DNA of 60,736 nucleotides from an uncultured Elioraea sp. (GTDB lineage Bacteria > Pseudomonadota > Alphaproteobacteria > Acetobacterales > Acetobacteraceae). The stretch lies in the NCBI GenBank assembly GCA_938010425.1, contig CALLUO010000021.1, positions 1 through 60,736 on the forward strand, written 5' to 3'. Under the pieces are notes generated by a model that had not been told where the DNA came from, did not search any database, and was given only the letters and a program-made list of their open reading frames with translations. Positions 38,486 through 49,215 of this stretch are shown piece after piece. Numbering within the stretch: the first letter of the stretch is position 1; each line of letters opens with the position of its first letter. A program made the translations under genes and the position numbers.

Positions 38486-39062
38486 CCCTCTGCCAAACGG
38501 TGGGCGGTCGCCGGATCGGGAAACGCGCGACGAACCTCGGGTGCTCCTTCGCCTCACCTGCGCCCAACAGCGGGCGGCTGCCGACTCGGGAAGCGGCGCC
38601 CGCAACCGTGGGCCGACCCGGCACCAACCAAAACCTCCCAGACGTGGGTGTCCAGCCAGCGGCACGCCCACACGCCGTCAACACACACACACACACACAC
38701 AAACTGCTCTCGAACCAAGGATGTGCCCACTCGCCCAAGCCAGCCGGCAGCCGCTCTCGCGTTGGCGAGGAGCTATGACCTTAGCGAAACGCCCAGCCCA
38801 GTCCGCCCCTCACCGCACGCGTCTTTTCTCTGAAGCAACGCGCGGGTCGAAGAGCGCCCTAGACTCGGGCTGACCCACCCGTTGCCACCCTGCCGGGCCC
38901 GCCCTCGATCGGTCCTCGCTTCAGCACCTGCCCCTTTTCGCCCCTCGCACCCATCCGCCCGTCACCGATTCGGCTTTATTGGCCCGCTCCCCGCTTCCCC
39001 TCGCGCAGCTCTGACCGGCAGACAGGCATAAACTCCCCTTGGCGAAACGGTCGACCCGGCCG
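38486..39062. other. Gene-free stretch with an (AC)10 microsatellite
   Basis: No convincing reading frame on either strand. The only distinctive content is an uninterrupted dinucleotide run, (AC)10 at 38681-38700, which is unusual in a bacterial chromosome. The Nudix promoter should lie in the last 200 bases. Confidence 0.7.
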
Positions 39063-39584
39063 ATGGTGCAGACCATGACCACCGGCCCGCGCCTGCGCAC
39101 CATCCCCCCGGGCGACCATCGCGAACGCCTAACCTGCCCCGACTGTGGCTTCATCGCGTATGAAAACCCCAAGGTGATCGTCGGCGCGGTCGCCACCGTG
39201 CCGGACGGGCGCGTTTTGCTGTGCCGCCGCGCCATCGAACCCCGCCTCGGCTACTGGACCCTGCCCGCCGGATTCATGGAAATGGGCGAAACAGCCGAAG
39301 AGGGCGCCGCACGCGAAGCGCTCGAAGAGGCAAATGCCCGTATCGCCATCGAAGGCCTGATCGGCGTCTACTCCATCGCCCGCATCAGCCAGGTGCACCT
39401 CTATTATCGGGCGCGACTGCTCGATCCTGACGCCATCCACCCCACGCCCGAGTCGAGCGAGGTTGCCCTGGTCGCGTGGGACGACATCCCCTGGCAGGAC
39501 CTCGCCTTTCGCTCCGTCTCCTGGGCGCTTGAGGCATGGCGGCAAGCAAGCCCTGCGCCGCTGAGCAGAAGCGTGGCAGAATGA
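39063..39584 (+). CDS. Nudix hydrolase with N-terminal zinc-ribbon segment
   Basis: 173 residues from ATG 39063; a TTG at 39039 and an ATG at 39075 are alternatives. A zinc-ribbon-like start ([20 protein letters not shown], with only one CxxC visible) precedes the Nudix box [20 protein letters not shown], which keeps the G-x5-E-x7-RE-x2-EE core that binds metal; the usual following Gly is Asn/Ala, as in several members of this subgroup. Such enzymes hydrolyse nucleoside diphosphate derivatives, possibly NADH or ADP-ribose. It stands alone apart from a tiny overlapping ORF at its end. Confidence 0.88.
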   Translation: MVQTMTTGPRLRTIPPGDHRERLTCPDCGFIAYENPKVIVGAVATVPDGRVLLCRRAIEPRLGYWTLPAGFMEMGETAEEGAAREALEEANARIAIEGLIGVYSIARISQVHLYYRARLLDPDAIHPTPESSEVALVAWDDIPWQDLAFRSVSWALEAWRQASPAPLSRSVAE

Positions 39585-39757
39585 CCGTGATCCCTCTTGC
39601 TTGCCTGCTGTGGCTTCTGCGAGCTTCCGCTGCGTCCGCCCTCCCCTTGCCGCCGCCTCAGCCGTTGCCTCCACCACCGGCCGGTCCTGCTCCCCGAGCC
39701 GGTTCTTCCCTGTTGCCCGACCTTCGGTCTCAATCCTTTCCCGGTGCCCGAGTTTAG
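39581..39757 (+). CDS. Possible tiny secreted proline-rich protein
   Basis: 58 codons starting with an ATGA overlap on the Nudix stop. The first 20 residues ([20 protein letters not shown]) look like a signal peptide; the rest is [19 protein letters not shown] and a short tail. Support is the coupled start and the signal-like N-terminus; against it stand its length and low complexity. No family is recognised. Confidence 0.3.
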   Translation: MTVIPLACLLWLLRASAASALPLPPPQPLPPPPAGPAPRAGSSLLPDLRSQSFPGARV

Positions 39758-39964
39758 GTCAGAGGCAGATCAGTGCGCGTTGACGCTCGCCTCTGATCTC
39801 CGCCTCGCTGCTCCCGTACCGGACAAGCCGCGCCGCCCCAGCGCGTCAGACGGGCTAAACGCGCGGGCTCCGACCGCTCCAAAGCGCGACAGGCTAGTCG
39901 AAGCAACGCCGGGGCCGACGCGCAGCTGGAGGTCTGATCGGCACCCGACGGGGTGGCGGCAGAC

Positions 39965-40002
39965 AAAAGAAAACGGGCGGTACCCCCGAAGCGGCACCGC
40001 CC
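39965..40002 (-). terminator. Intrinsic terminator of katG
   Basis: On the minus strand GGGCGGTGCC (40002-39993) pairs with GGTACCGCCC (39984-39975), nine of ten bases matching, around a short loop, and is followed by GTTTTCTTTT. It lies 53 bases after the katG stop. The sequence 39758-39964 shows no gene. Confidence 0.85.
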
Positions 40003-40055
40003 CATCATGCACAGCGACGGGGCGGGGTCCAACCGACCCCGCTCTCTGCGTCCGC

Positions 40056-42335
<2,280 letters not shown>

Positions 42336-42393
42336 TCACTCTACGTTATCCGACTCGCTGCAATCAATGGAAGCCATCGAAAGTTAATTTTAT

Positions 42394-42410
42394 GATAGAG
42401 TTTATCTATC
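42394..42410. promoter_or_regulatory. OxyR/LysR-type operator between katG and oxyR
   Basis: GATAGAGTTTATCTATC is an inverted repeat with ATAG-N7-CTAT (42395-42409), the half-site of OxyR tandem operators and the T-N11-A layout of LysR-type regulators. It lies 16 bases before the oxyR ATG and 125 before katG in a short AT-rich stretch. A second half-site with the expected spacing is weak (around 42376). Confidence 0.65.
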
Positions 42411-42425
42411 AGAGAGTTCCGCCCG

Positions 42426-43313
42426 ATGAACCTGCGCGACCTGCGGTACCTCCTCGCTGTGCTGGAGCATGGGCATTTCGGCCGTGCGGCCGAGGCCTGC
42501 GGGGTCAGTCAACCGACACTCTCAGTGCAGCTGCGCAAGCTCGAGGCGGAACTGGGTGTGGCGTTGCTCGAGCGCGGCGCGCGTGGTGTTGCGGCCACCG
42601 CGGCCTGCCGGAGCTTGTTGCCCCACGTGCGGGCGGCGTTGGCGGAGGCAGAGGCAATCCAAGCCCAGGCGCGCAGGCTGCGCGACCCCCTGTCTGGACC
42701 ATTCCGTCTGGGCATCATTCCGACTCTCGCCCCCTATCTTTTGCCGCGCGTGCTTGCTGGCTTACGTGCGCGGCTGCCGAACCTTGAGATCGAGCCGTGG
42801 GAGGATCTGACGGATTCGTTGCTGGAACGGCTGCGTGCGCATGATCTCGAGGCCTGCGTGATCGCCACCGAACCGGACCAGCCCGACCTCCTGTCCCGAC
42901 CGCTCTTCGCCGAACCTTTTCTTGCCGCCCTGCCGCCCGCGCACCCTCTCGCCGCCTTTCCATCAGTCGCGCAGGAGGAGCTGGCGCGCGACATCCTGGT
43001 GCTGGCGGAAGGCCATTGCCTACGCGACCAGGCGCTCGCCGTTTGCCGCACCGCGGCGGGTCAGCCGATGCGGGCAACAAGCCTCGTCACCCTCATGCAT
43101 CTCGTCGCCGCCGGCTATGGCACCACGCTTATTCCCGCCTTGGCAGCCGCGGCGGCGCGCGAGATGGGGCTTGTGCTGAAACCGCTGGCCACGGGGGCGT
43201 CGCGCACCCTGCGCCTCGTCTGGCGGGCACGAAGTCCGCACAGGCCGGCGGCCGAAGCGGTCGCGGAGTCGATCATCGCTCTGACAGACCGCGCGTGGGA
43301 AACGTCGTGCTGA
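42426..43313 (+). CDS. oxyR: OxyR-like LysR family hydrogen-peroxide regulator
   Basis: 295 residues. The N-terminal winged helix has MNLRDLRYLLAVLEHGHFGR and QPTLSVQLRKLEAELGVALL. The effector domain has the peroxidatic region LAEGHCLRDQALAVC, with the first and second redox cysteines of OxyR (GHCLR and AVC) eight residues apart, the family spacing. In OxyR, oxidation to a disulfide activates katG transcription. The divergent arrangement with katG and the palindrome between them fit self-regulation plus katG control. Confidence 0.9.
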   Translation: MNLRDLRYLLAVLEHGHFGRAAEACGVSQPTLSVQLRKLEAELGVALLERGARGVAATAACRSLLPHVRAALAEAEAIQAQARRLRDPLSGPFRLGIIPTLAPYLLPRVLAGLRARLPNLEIEPWEDLTDSLLERLRAHDLEACVIATEPDQPDLLSRPLFAEPFLAALPPAHPLAAFPSVAQEELARDILVLAEGHCLRDQALAVCRTAAGQPMRATSLVTLMHLVAAGYGTTLIPALAAAAAREMGLVLKPLATGASRTLRLVWRARSPHRPAAEAVAESIIALTDRAWETSC

Positions 43314-43375
43314 CCAAGCGGCGCTGCAACCCCGCTCCCTGCCACACCTCCGCCCGGGTCGTTCTCCATGCGGAA

Positions 43376-44174
43376 ATGACGCGAGGGTGCAGACGCAGCC
43401 AGCGTTTGGCTTTCGGAAGCAATCTCGCCGATATCCAGAGCCTGACCAATCCCGGGATCGTCGACAGGCTGCCAGAGGGGATCGTGCTGCCGGCTGGTGC
43501 GGGCAGCATCTCGGTCGCGGTCCTGCCCGGCGCGGCTGTCGATTTCGATCCCAAAACTCGTTCGTCGGCGCAGCGGGAACGGAAATCATCCCAAACGGTG
43601 CCAGGGGCGCACGCCGCGCCCTTCGCCGGCCAACGTCCTGCCTTTGACGTCGCGGCGAGGTCATCACCAACCGTCTTCCCGTCACTCCGGGCCAGCGCAC
43701 GCAACGCCTCACTCTCTCCCAACCCCCCCCCGGCGGACACGGTGTCGAGGCCGTCCGCTTGGTCAAGACCGGCGGCAACGTCACCCTCGCCGCCGCTCTT
43801 GATCCGCTCTCCACCAGCCGGGCCTACGCCCTCACCCTGACCAACGGTCCTGCCGGCGGGCCAGCTGCTGATCCCGGGCAGCGCGACCACCCCCCTCGAC
43901 ATGACGGCAACCGAAGGCAGGCCCGACCGGCCAGCGCAACCGGCCTCCCTCCTCATCGACGTTCCGACCGCCGATCAGACCCCGACCCGGCTCGAGATCC
44001 AAGCCAGCGAGGTCACCGCTGGCACGGTCGTTTTTCGCCTCGCCCCCGACGCCAGCCCCGTCTCCGAGGGCAGCCGCAGCGGCGAAGGAGGTCGGCTTCG
44101 CCGCCCTTGTTGCGCAGGCGATTAGGGCGCTGGGGGCCGAGCCCGACCCGCGGCGGGAGCGCCTGATCGCCTGA
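43376..44174 (+). pseudogene. Frameshifted relic of an unrecognised protein gene
   Basis: Protein-like segments appear in order but in changing frames. From ATG 43376 comes NLADIQSLTNPGIVDRLPEG and VLPAGAGSISVAVLPGAAV; then NSFVGAAGTEIIPNGA in a second frame; PFAGQRPAFDV; then EVITNRLPVTPGQRTQRL and VKTGGNVTLAAALDPLS in a third; then LLIDVPTADQTPTRLEIQ; and finally KEVGFAALVAQAIRALGA ending ERLIA before TGA at 44172-44174. At least four frame changes are needed. A run of nine C (43723-43731) is in one segment but does not itself break the frame. I could not assign a family. Confidence 0.55.
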
Positions 44175-44676
44175 TCCGATAGCACGGGGGAGGCAGCGGC
44201 CTCTGCGTCCAACCGTGCAGGGGTGTGGCAGCGCGTGTTGACGAGGCGCACGCATCGCCTTCAGCGGCGTTGCCCTCGCGTTACCCTTGGCTTGAGCGCG
44301 GTACTGAATTGCTGACCCAAAGCATCGCGTGAGAACTTGCGCGGCGTGTTGCGAGGACCGGACGGTGCGACACTCACCGCCTCTGCCCCCGCCGTGCCAG
44401 GGCGCACCGCCCTCGCGGCCCTTGCCCCGGTCGGCCGCATGGTCGCCGCTCTCCGCCCAAGCCTTTGTTGAGAGAGCCGACGCTGGACTGGCCCCATCGC
44501 CCGTCGGACGGGCCGTGCCGTCGGCAGTGTCGGAAAACTTTACACCGCTGTGGATCTGTTGTAGGGCCGGAAGAAAAATCGTCATTGAAACAATAATTTA
44601 CACAACCCGGCTCAGAATGTGCATGGGGTTGCGCCGGGGTTTCCCCGCGTTCAAACCGAGCAGACAGGAGCACTCC
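44175..44676. other. Intergenic region upstream of the PEP-CTERM gene
   Basis: No gene is supported; the open frame from 44329 is non-coding extension of the next gene. The last 130 bases hold an AT-rich segment (44580-44605, including AATAATTTACACA) and the sigma-54-like promoter described separately. Confidence 0.55.
44608..44622 (+). promoter_or_regulatory. Candidate sigma-54 (-24/-12) promoter of the PEP-CTERM gene
   Basis: CGGCTCAGAATGTGC has the invariant GG and GC exactly ten bases apart (44609-44610 and 44621-44622) and matches seven of ten positions of TGGCAC-N5-TTGC. A transcript would start near 44634, about 43 bases before ATG 44677. Just upstream is an AT-rich box. This fits control by PrsR, a sigma-54 activator. 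It is a match by eye only. Confidence 0.5.
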
Positions 44677-45552
44677 ATGCTGCGACACGCTTTGGTGGCT
44701 TCCACCATCCTGGCAACCGTTGGTCTCTCTGACCCGGCTGCCGCATCCACCATCGTCCTGTCCAACACCATCGCGCCGGGCGATGCGTTCTCCAACTCCG
44801 GCCCGACCAATCAAGGCCAAGCGGTGGGCACCTCAGGGTGGTACTACAACAATGTGCGCAATAGCGGCTCAGTTGGCATCAGCACCACCTTGCCGCACAA
44901 CGGCAATGGGTCGGTGTTTTTCTCCTCGCCCTCCGGGGCAGCTAAAGCGGACATTGAATACTTGCCAAACGCTGTCTCGTTCGGCGGCAACTACTTCGCC
45001 AGCGCCTCTCTCGGTCGTTTCCAAGATCTCGTTAGCTTCGGCTACGAATGGTATCGCGTTGGCACCAGCACCAACCCCGCCGTGCAGCACCCGGTGCTGC
45101 GCGTGCTTCTGGACCTCGACGGAAATCTGAGCACGATTGGCGATCGCGGCGGGCTGGTGTTCGAGAGGGCCTACAACAGCCTGCCCACGCTGACCGACCA
45201 GTGGGTGACCGACACCATCGGTGCGTCGACCAACCTTTGGTCGTTCGGCCTTGGCCTTCCTTTCGCCGACGGTGGCTACGGCATAACCCTGGCGCAGTGG
45301 CAGGCGGACTCGCGGTTTGCCAACGCCGTCATTATCGGCTTTTCGGCCGGTGTCGGGTCGGGCTGGGACGGCAGCTTTACCGGCGCGGTGGACAGCATCA
45401 CCTGGACGTTGAACCCCCTCCCGGAGGTGTTCGTCACCGAAGTGTTCAACTTCGAGGTTCGGCGAGGTGAGACCGCGGTGCCCGAGCCCGCCGCCCTCGC
45501 CTTGTTCGGCATGGGCCTGTTGGGCCTCGGGCTTGCCCGCCGCCGCGTCTAA
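44677..45552 (+). CDS. PEP-CTERM sorting-domain protein (candidate XrtA substrate)
   Basis: 291 residues from ATG 44677 with CAGGAG upstream; the frame is open earlier but without protein character. A signal peptide (ALVASTILATVGLSDPAAAS) and a Ser/Gly/Asn-rich secreted body lead to a textbook C-terminal sorting signal: VPEP at the start, a 16-residue hydrophobic helix (ALALFGMGLLGLGLA) and a terminal RRR. Exosortase A should cleave at or near PEP and link the protein to the exopolysaccharide or surface. The body has no recognised domain. It is the only PEP-CTERM gene I find here, 26 kb from the locus that should process it. Confidence 0.95.
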   Translation: MLRHALVASTILATVGLSDPAAASTIVLSNTIAPGDAFSNSGPTNQGQAVGTSGWYYNNVRNSGSVGISTTLPHNGNGSVFFSSPSGAAKADIEYLPNAVSFGGNYFASASLGRFQDLVSFGYEWYRVGTSTNPAVQHPVLRVLLDLDGNLSTIGDRGGLVFERAYNSLPTLTDQWVTDTIGASTNLWSFGLGLPFADGGYGITLAQWQADSRFANAVIIGFSAGVGSGWDGSFTGAVDSITWTLNPLPEVFVTEVFNFEVRRGETAVPEPAALALFGMGLLGLGLARRRV

Positions 45553-45574
45553 CCCAGACCCCATCCGAGACGCG

Positions 45575-45607
45575 AAGGGCGGGCGCTCAACCGGGCCCCG
45601 CCCTTTT
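45575..45607 (+). terminator. Intrinsic terminator after the PEP-CTERM gene
   Basis: AAGGGCGGG (45575-45583) pairs perfectly with CCCGCCCTT (45597-45605), loop 13 bases, followed by TT then C. It lies 23 bases after the stop. The T-tract is short, but the stem starts with A:T pairs on the left, so it could act on both strands and stop the tRNA-Leu transcript too. Confidence 0.65.
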
Positions 45608-45654
45608 CGCGCCTAGAGGTGCGGGCTAGATCACACCCGCGATGACGAAAACGC

Positions 45655-45741
45655 TGGTGCGGTCGAGAAGACTCGAACTTCCACGGGGTTTCCCCCACAA
45701 GCACCTCAAGCTTGCGCGTCTACCAGTTCCGCCACGACCGC
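45655..45741 (-). tRNA. tRNA-Leu (GAG anticodon)
   Basis: The minus strand folds as a class II tRNA. Acceptor GCGGTCG (45741-45735) pairs with CGACCGC near the 3' end; the D-arm contains AACTGGTAGACG; the anticodon arm is CAAGC-TTGAGGT-GCTTG with anticodon GAG; the long variable arm is TGGGGGAAACCCC; the T-arm has GTTCGAGTC. The 3' CCA is encoded (TGG at 45655-45657 on the plus strand). Confidence 0.95.
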
Positions 45742-45770
45742 AGTGCCAGCCGAGGCGCGGGATATAGCCC

Positions 45771-46472
45771 ATGGCCCTGGCTGTCGCAACGGAGCCCCTT
45801 TCAACCCTGAGCCAGACGGCCCAGGGGCCGGAGTGGCGTATCGAAAACTCCCCGCTGCCCTACGACGATGCGCTGACAAGGATGGAGGCGCGCGTCGCCG
45901 CCATTCGCGCGGGCAAAGCGCCGGAACTGATCTGGCTGGTTGAACACCCTCCCCTCTTTACGGCTGGCACCTCCGCCCGGGCCGAGGATCTGCTCAACCC
46001 GCTTGGCTTGCCGACCTTTCGCACCGGTCGCGGCGGGCAATGGACGTGGCACGGGCCAGGCCAGCGTGTGGGTTACGTGCTGCTTGACCTGCGCGCGCGT
46101 GGGCTTGACGTGCGCTGCTATGTCCGCGCCCTGGAGGCCTGGCTGATCGCCGCCCTCGACCGTTTGGGGGTGCGAGCGGAACGGCGCGAGGGGCGGGTGG
46201 GGCTTTGGGTGCCGGACCGTCGGACAGGCCGGGAGGCGAAGATCGCCGCTATCGGGGTTCGAGTCACTCGGTGGGTGACGTGGCACGGGTTCGCGCTCAA
46301 CGTCGACCCCGACCTGTCTTTTTACCGAGGCATCGTGCCCTGCGGGCTGAAAGACTACGGCGTAACCTCGCTCGCCGCTCTCGGCATCACCGCAAGCTTG
46401 GCCGAGGTTGACTCCGCCCTGATCGCCACCTTCGCCGAAGCCTTCGGCCGCCCTTCCCCTTGCCCCGGTTGA
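45771..46472 (+). CDS. lipB: Lipoyl(octanoyl) transferase
   Basis: 233 residues. [20 protein letters not shown] contains the octanoyl-binding GG-x-x-T-x-H-G-P-G-Q motif. The catalytic cysteine is in [15 protein letters not shown] and the lysine in [18 protein letters not shown]. LipB moves octanoyl from acyl carrier protein to the lipoyl domains of 2-oxoacid dehydrogenases. It follows the oppositely oriented tRNA by 29 bases and precedes the amidase gene. Confidence 0.96.
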   Translation: MALAVATEPLSTLSQTAQGPEWRIENSPLPYDDALTRMEARVAAIRAGKAPELIWLVEHPPLFTAGTSARAEDLLNPLGLPTFRTGRGGQWTWHGPGQRVGYVLLDLRARGLDVRCYVRALEAWLIAALDRLGVRAERREGRVGLWVPDRRTGREAKIAAIGVRVTRWVTWHGFALNVDPDLSFYRGIVPCGLKDYGVTSLAALGITASLAEVDSALIATFAEAFGRPSPCPG

Positions 46473-46525
46473 CGCCCTTCTCCTCGATTGCTGCACTGCC
46501 GCGTACGTCACGCAACAGAGACACC

Positions 46526-47476
46526 ATGGCCTTCCACCGCTTGCCCGCCACTCCCGAGACCGTGCACTGGGGCTACTTCGATGCCACGCTTGCTCCCCGG
46601 CTTACCATCCGCTCGGGCGACACGGTTGAGGTCGAATGCGTTTCCGGCCATCGCTCTGTGTTGCCCCCGCCCGGGTCAGGCTTCGCCATCCCGCCAGCTC
46701 TTGCGGCCATCAACGACCGGGTGGTGCCGGAACTCGGCGCACACATCCTGACCGGCCCGATCGCCATCGACGGGGCCGAGCCCGGCGACATGCTGGAGGT
46801 GCGCATCGAGGAGATCACGCTTGGCGCCGATTGGGGGTTCTGCATGGTCCGCCCGCTCGCAGGCACCCTGCCAGAGGATTTCCCCACCTTCCGCGTGCTG
46901 CACATCCCGGCCGACCGCACCCGCATGACCTGCCGCATGCCCTGGGGGACGGAGATCCCACTCTCCCCCTTCTTCGGCGTCATGGGCGTGGCACCCCCGC
47001 CCGTTTACGGTCGGATCCCCTCCAACCCGCCGCGCGAGCACGCCGGAAACCTCGACCTCAAGGAGCTCGTTGCTGGCACCACGCTTTACCTGCCGGTGCA
47101 TGTGCTGGGGGCCAAGTTCTCGGTCGGCGACGGGCACGGCGTGCAGGGAGACGGCGAGGTGTGCATCAACGCTCTGGAGATGTGCCTAAACGGTCGCCTC
47201 ACTTTCATCCTACACAAGAAGACCGGGGCCGTTCCTTTGCTCACCTTCCCCCGCGCCGAGACCCCGACCCACTGGATCTCGCTCGGGCTGAATGAGGACC
47301 TCGACCTCGCTCTGAAGCAGGCGCTGCGCGAGATGATCGCCTTCATCTGCGCCCGCACCAACCTTTCGCCGCTCGATGCTTACCAGTTCTGCTCACTCGC
47401 GGCCGATTTCCGCATCACGCAGACCGTGAACGGGGTGAAAGGCGTGCACGGCATGCTGCGCAAGGATCTGCTGTAA
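46526..47476 (+). CDS. Acetamidase/formamidase family protein
   Basis: 316 residues from ATG 46526; the frame runs 22 codons back into the lipB end. Blocks such as WGYFDATLAPRLTIRSGDTV, GPIAIDGAEPGDMLEVRIEE, SPFFGVMGVAPPP, HAGNLDLKELVAGTTLYLPV and GDGHGVQGDGEVC are diagnostic. The family hydrolyses short amides such as formamide or acetamide to the acid and ammonia, probably with a bound metal. It is cytoplasmic; no signal peptide is seen. Confidence 0.93.
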   Translation: MAFHRLPATPETVHWGYFDATLAPRLTIRSGDTVEVECVSGHRSVLPPPGSGFAIPPALAAINDRVVPELGAHILTGPIAIDGAEPGDMLEVRIEEITLGADWGFCMVRPLAGTLPEDFPTFRVLHIPADRTRMTCRMPWGTEIPLSPFFGVMGVAPPPVYGRIPSNPPREHAGNLDLKELVAGTTLYLPVHVLGAKFSVGDGHGVQGDGEVCINALEMCLNGRLTFILHKKTGAVPLLTFPRAETPTHWISLGLNEDLDLALKQALREMIAFICARTNLSPLDAYQFCSLAADFRITQTVNGVKGVHGMLRKDLL

Positions 47477-47509
47477 CCCGCTGGGCACCGGCCGGCGGCG
47501 TTGCGCCAC

Positions 47510-47556
47510 TTGTCCACAACTTTTTCGTGCGTCGGCGCCTACAAGCTGTTGTAGGC
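47510..47556 (+). promoter_or_regulatory. gcrA upstream region: DnaA box and perfect palindrome
   Basis: TTGTCCACA (47510-47518) is a one-base variant of the DnaA box TTATCCACA. Twenty bases later an 8-bp perfect inverted repeat, GCCTACAA-GCTG-TTGTAGGC (47537-47556), sits 64 bases before the gcrA ATG. In Caulobacter DnaA activates gcrA, so a DnaA box here makes sense. The palindrome may be an operator; it has no T-tract, so is less likely a terminator of the amidase gene. Confidence 0.55.
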
Positions 47557-47619
47557 CTCTCCCCTGTTCTGCTACTGTATTTGGTGTTCAAACGGTTGAG
47601 GATGGGGAGACCGTCTCTT

Positions 47620-48114
47620 ATGGAGTGGACAGAGGAGCAGATCGAGACCCTGCGCAGGCTGTGGACAGAGGGCCTCTCCACCGCCGAGATCGGCCGGCGT
47701 ATGGGCATCTCGAAGAACGCGGTGGTGGGGAAAGCGCACCGGCTGCACCTGCCGGCTCGGCCCTCTCCGATCCGCCGCAGTGGCGACGGCTCGACGGTCG
47801 CCCCGCGCCCGACACGGCGCATCGTCCGCCCCGCTCTGCCACGGCCCTCGCTGCCATCCACCCCAACCGAACCCCGGCCTGCTCCAGCACCAGGTCAGGC
47901 CGAGCAGCGGCGCGCCCCGGCCCCGGTGGTGCCGATGCCGCGCGCCGAACCTTTGCGCACTGGCCATGCCACCTGCTGCTGGCCGATCGGCGAACCTGGC
48001 AAGCCCGGCTTCCGCTTCTGCGGCGCCCCAGCTTTGGTCGGCAAGCCCTATTGCGCTGAACACGCCGCCATCGCCTATGTGCGCGTAAAAGACCGGCGCG
48101 AGGACGCCGCCTGA
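47620..48114 (+). CDS. gcrA: GcrA cell-cycle regulator
   Basis: 164 residues from ATG 47620, which gives the family opening MEWTEEQIETLRRLWTEGLS and the recognition helix SKNAVVGKAHRLHLP. A Pro/Arg-rich linker joins it to the C-terminal sigma-70-interacting domain CCWPIGEPGKPGFRFCGAPA ending GKPYCAEHAAIAYVR. GcrA binds methylated GANTC sites and sigma-70 to turn on S-phase genes. The open frame runs further left, but MEWT is the conserved start. Confidence 0.95.
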   Translation: MEWTEEQIETLRRLWTEGLSTAEIGRRMGISKNAVVGKAHRLHLPARPSPIRRSGDGSTVAPRPTRRIVRPALPRPSLPSTPTEPRPAPAPGQAEQRRAPAPVVPMPRAEPLRTGHATCCWPIGEPGKPGFRFCGAPALVGKPYCAEHAAIAYVRVKDRREDAA

Positions 48115-48197
48115 GGCTTCCCAAAGCCGCAAGCAGGGCTGGTCACCTCCGTGCGGGGCGGTGTGACCCCGCCTAACTGACCTGTCCCCGGCGTGGC

Positions 48198-49034
48198 GTG
48201 CCATTCTGCCGCCTCGTGTCCTTCGCCGTCATGGACCGTGCGATCAAGGCGGCGGTCCAGACTCTCCCTAGAGCGGTTGTGCTGTGGGTGCGCTTCGCTT
48301 TCCACCTGGCCATCGTCATCGCCCTGCTTGTCGCGCGCGGCCGCAGCCTACCGTCACGCACCCACGCCCCCACCCCGCAGGCCGCACGGTCGGTCTGCCT
48401 CGCTGCGGCGAACTTCACCTTCTCCGTCGCGCTGATCCATGTGCCTCTGGCTCAGCCCATGGCCATCGGCGTCGTCTCTCCTCTGCTGACGACGTTGCTT
48501 GACCGCGCGCCTGCTTGGCGAACGCATCGGGTTGCGGCGTTGGATGGGGCTTGCCGTGGGCTTCGTGGGCGTCCTTGTGATCCTCCGTCTTAGCCTCGGC
48601 GTGCCCAGCCCGCCGCCCTGCTCGTGGTCGCCACCGCCGCCTTGTGCGCCGTCTACCAGGTGCTGAGCCGGCGGCTCGCAGGGGTGGAGGGGTCCGAGAC
48701 CAGCATCTTCCACACTGCGGTCACCGCGCTCGCCCTCTCCTTCCTCGCCTTGCCCTTCGCCTGGAGGCTGCCCAGCCTTGAGCAGTGGGCGACGCTCGCG
48801 CTGATCGGCGCCATCGGCGGGGGCGGGCATTTTCTGCCCATCCAGGCGTTCGCCCACGCGCCCGCCTCGCTGCTTGCCCCGCTGGTTTATAGGCAGATGG
48901 TCTGGGCCACGCTTGCGGGTTGGCTGTTGTTCGACGAGTGGCCCGACCTCGCCTCCATTCTCGGCGTTGTCATTGGTGCAGGCGGGGGGCTCTTCGTCTT
49001 TCTCGCCGAAAGCTGTCCCGGCCGCGGGGGATGA
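48198..49034 (+). pseudogene. EamA/DMT transporter gene with two compensating frameshifts
   Basis: The first part (48198 to about 48497) encodes VVLWVRFAFHLAIVIALLVA and VALIHVPLAQPMAIGVVSPL. The middle is in the +1 frame (LTARLLGERIGLRRWMGLA, VGVLVILRLSLGVPS), and from about 48608 the original frame returns (LLVVATAALCAVYQVLSRRL, HFLPIQAFAHAPASLLAPL, VWATLAGWLLFDEWPDLASI). Joined, this is a normal ten-helix drug/metabolite exporter of the EamA family, though its N-terminus is slightly short. As it stands the frame stops at 48593. Either a decayed gene or two sequencing errors. Confidence 0.75.
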
Positions 49035-49065
49035 CCGCCCGACGCGGTCGATGCGGTCGGGCGGT
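49034..49065. terminator. Terminator-like hairpin after the EamA gene
   Basis: ACCGCCCGAC (49034-49043) pairs perfectly with GTCGGGCGGT (49056-49065), loop 12 bases, then TTCAT. It starts on the last base of the EamA stop codon. The T-tract is weak. It could separate the transporter gene from the convergent methyltransferase gene. Confidence 0.5.
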
Positions 49066-49215
49066 TTCATCTGTCGGCGCGGGCGGGCGGTTCTTCCCTT
49101 CTCCGCGCCCGGGGACAGCATTACCCCAGGGGCAACGCGGCGGCGTTCGGCCAAGCCCGGCCGGGGATCCCGTCCCGTCGCCGAAGCCTCCTCGATTCGC
49201 CTTTCGGGATCCCGG

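Noticed and set aside
44329-44676. 116-codon N-terminal extension of the PEP-CTERM protein
   Set aside because: It would bury the signal peptide; the promoter and ribosome-binding site support ATG 44677.
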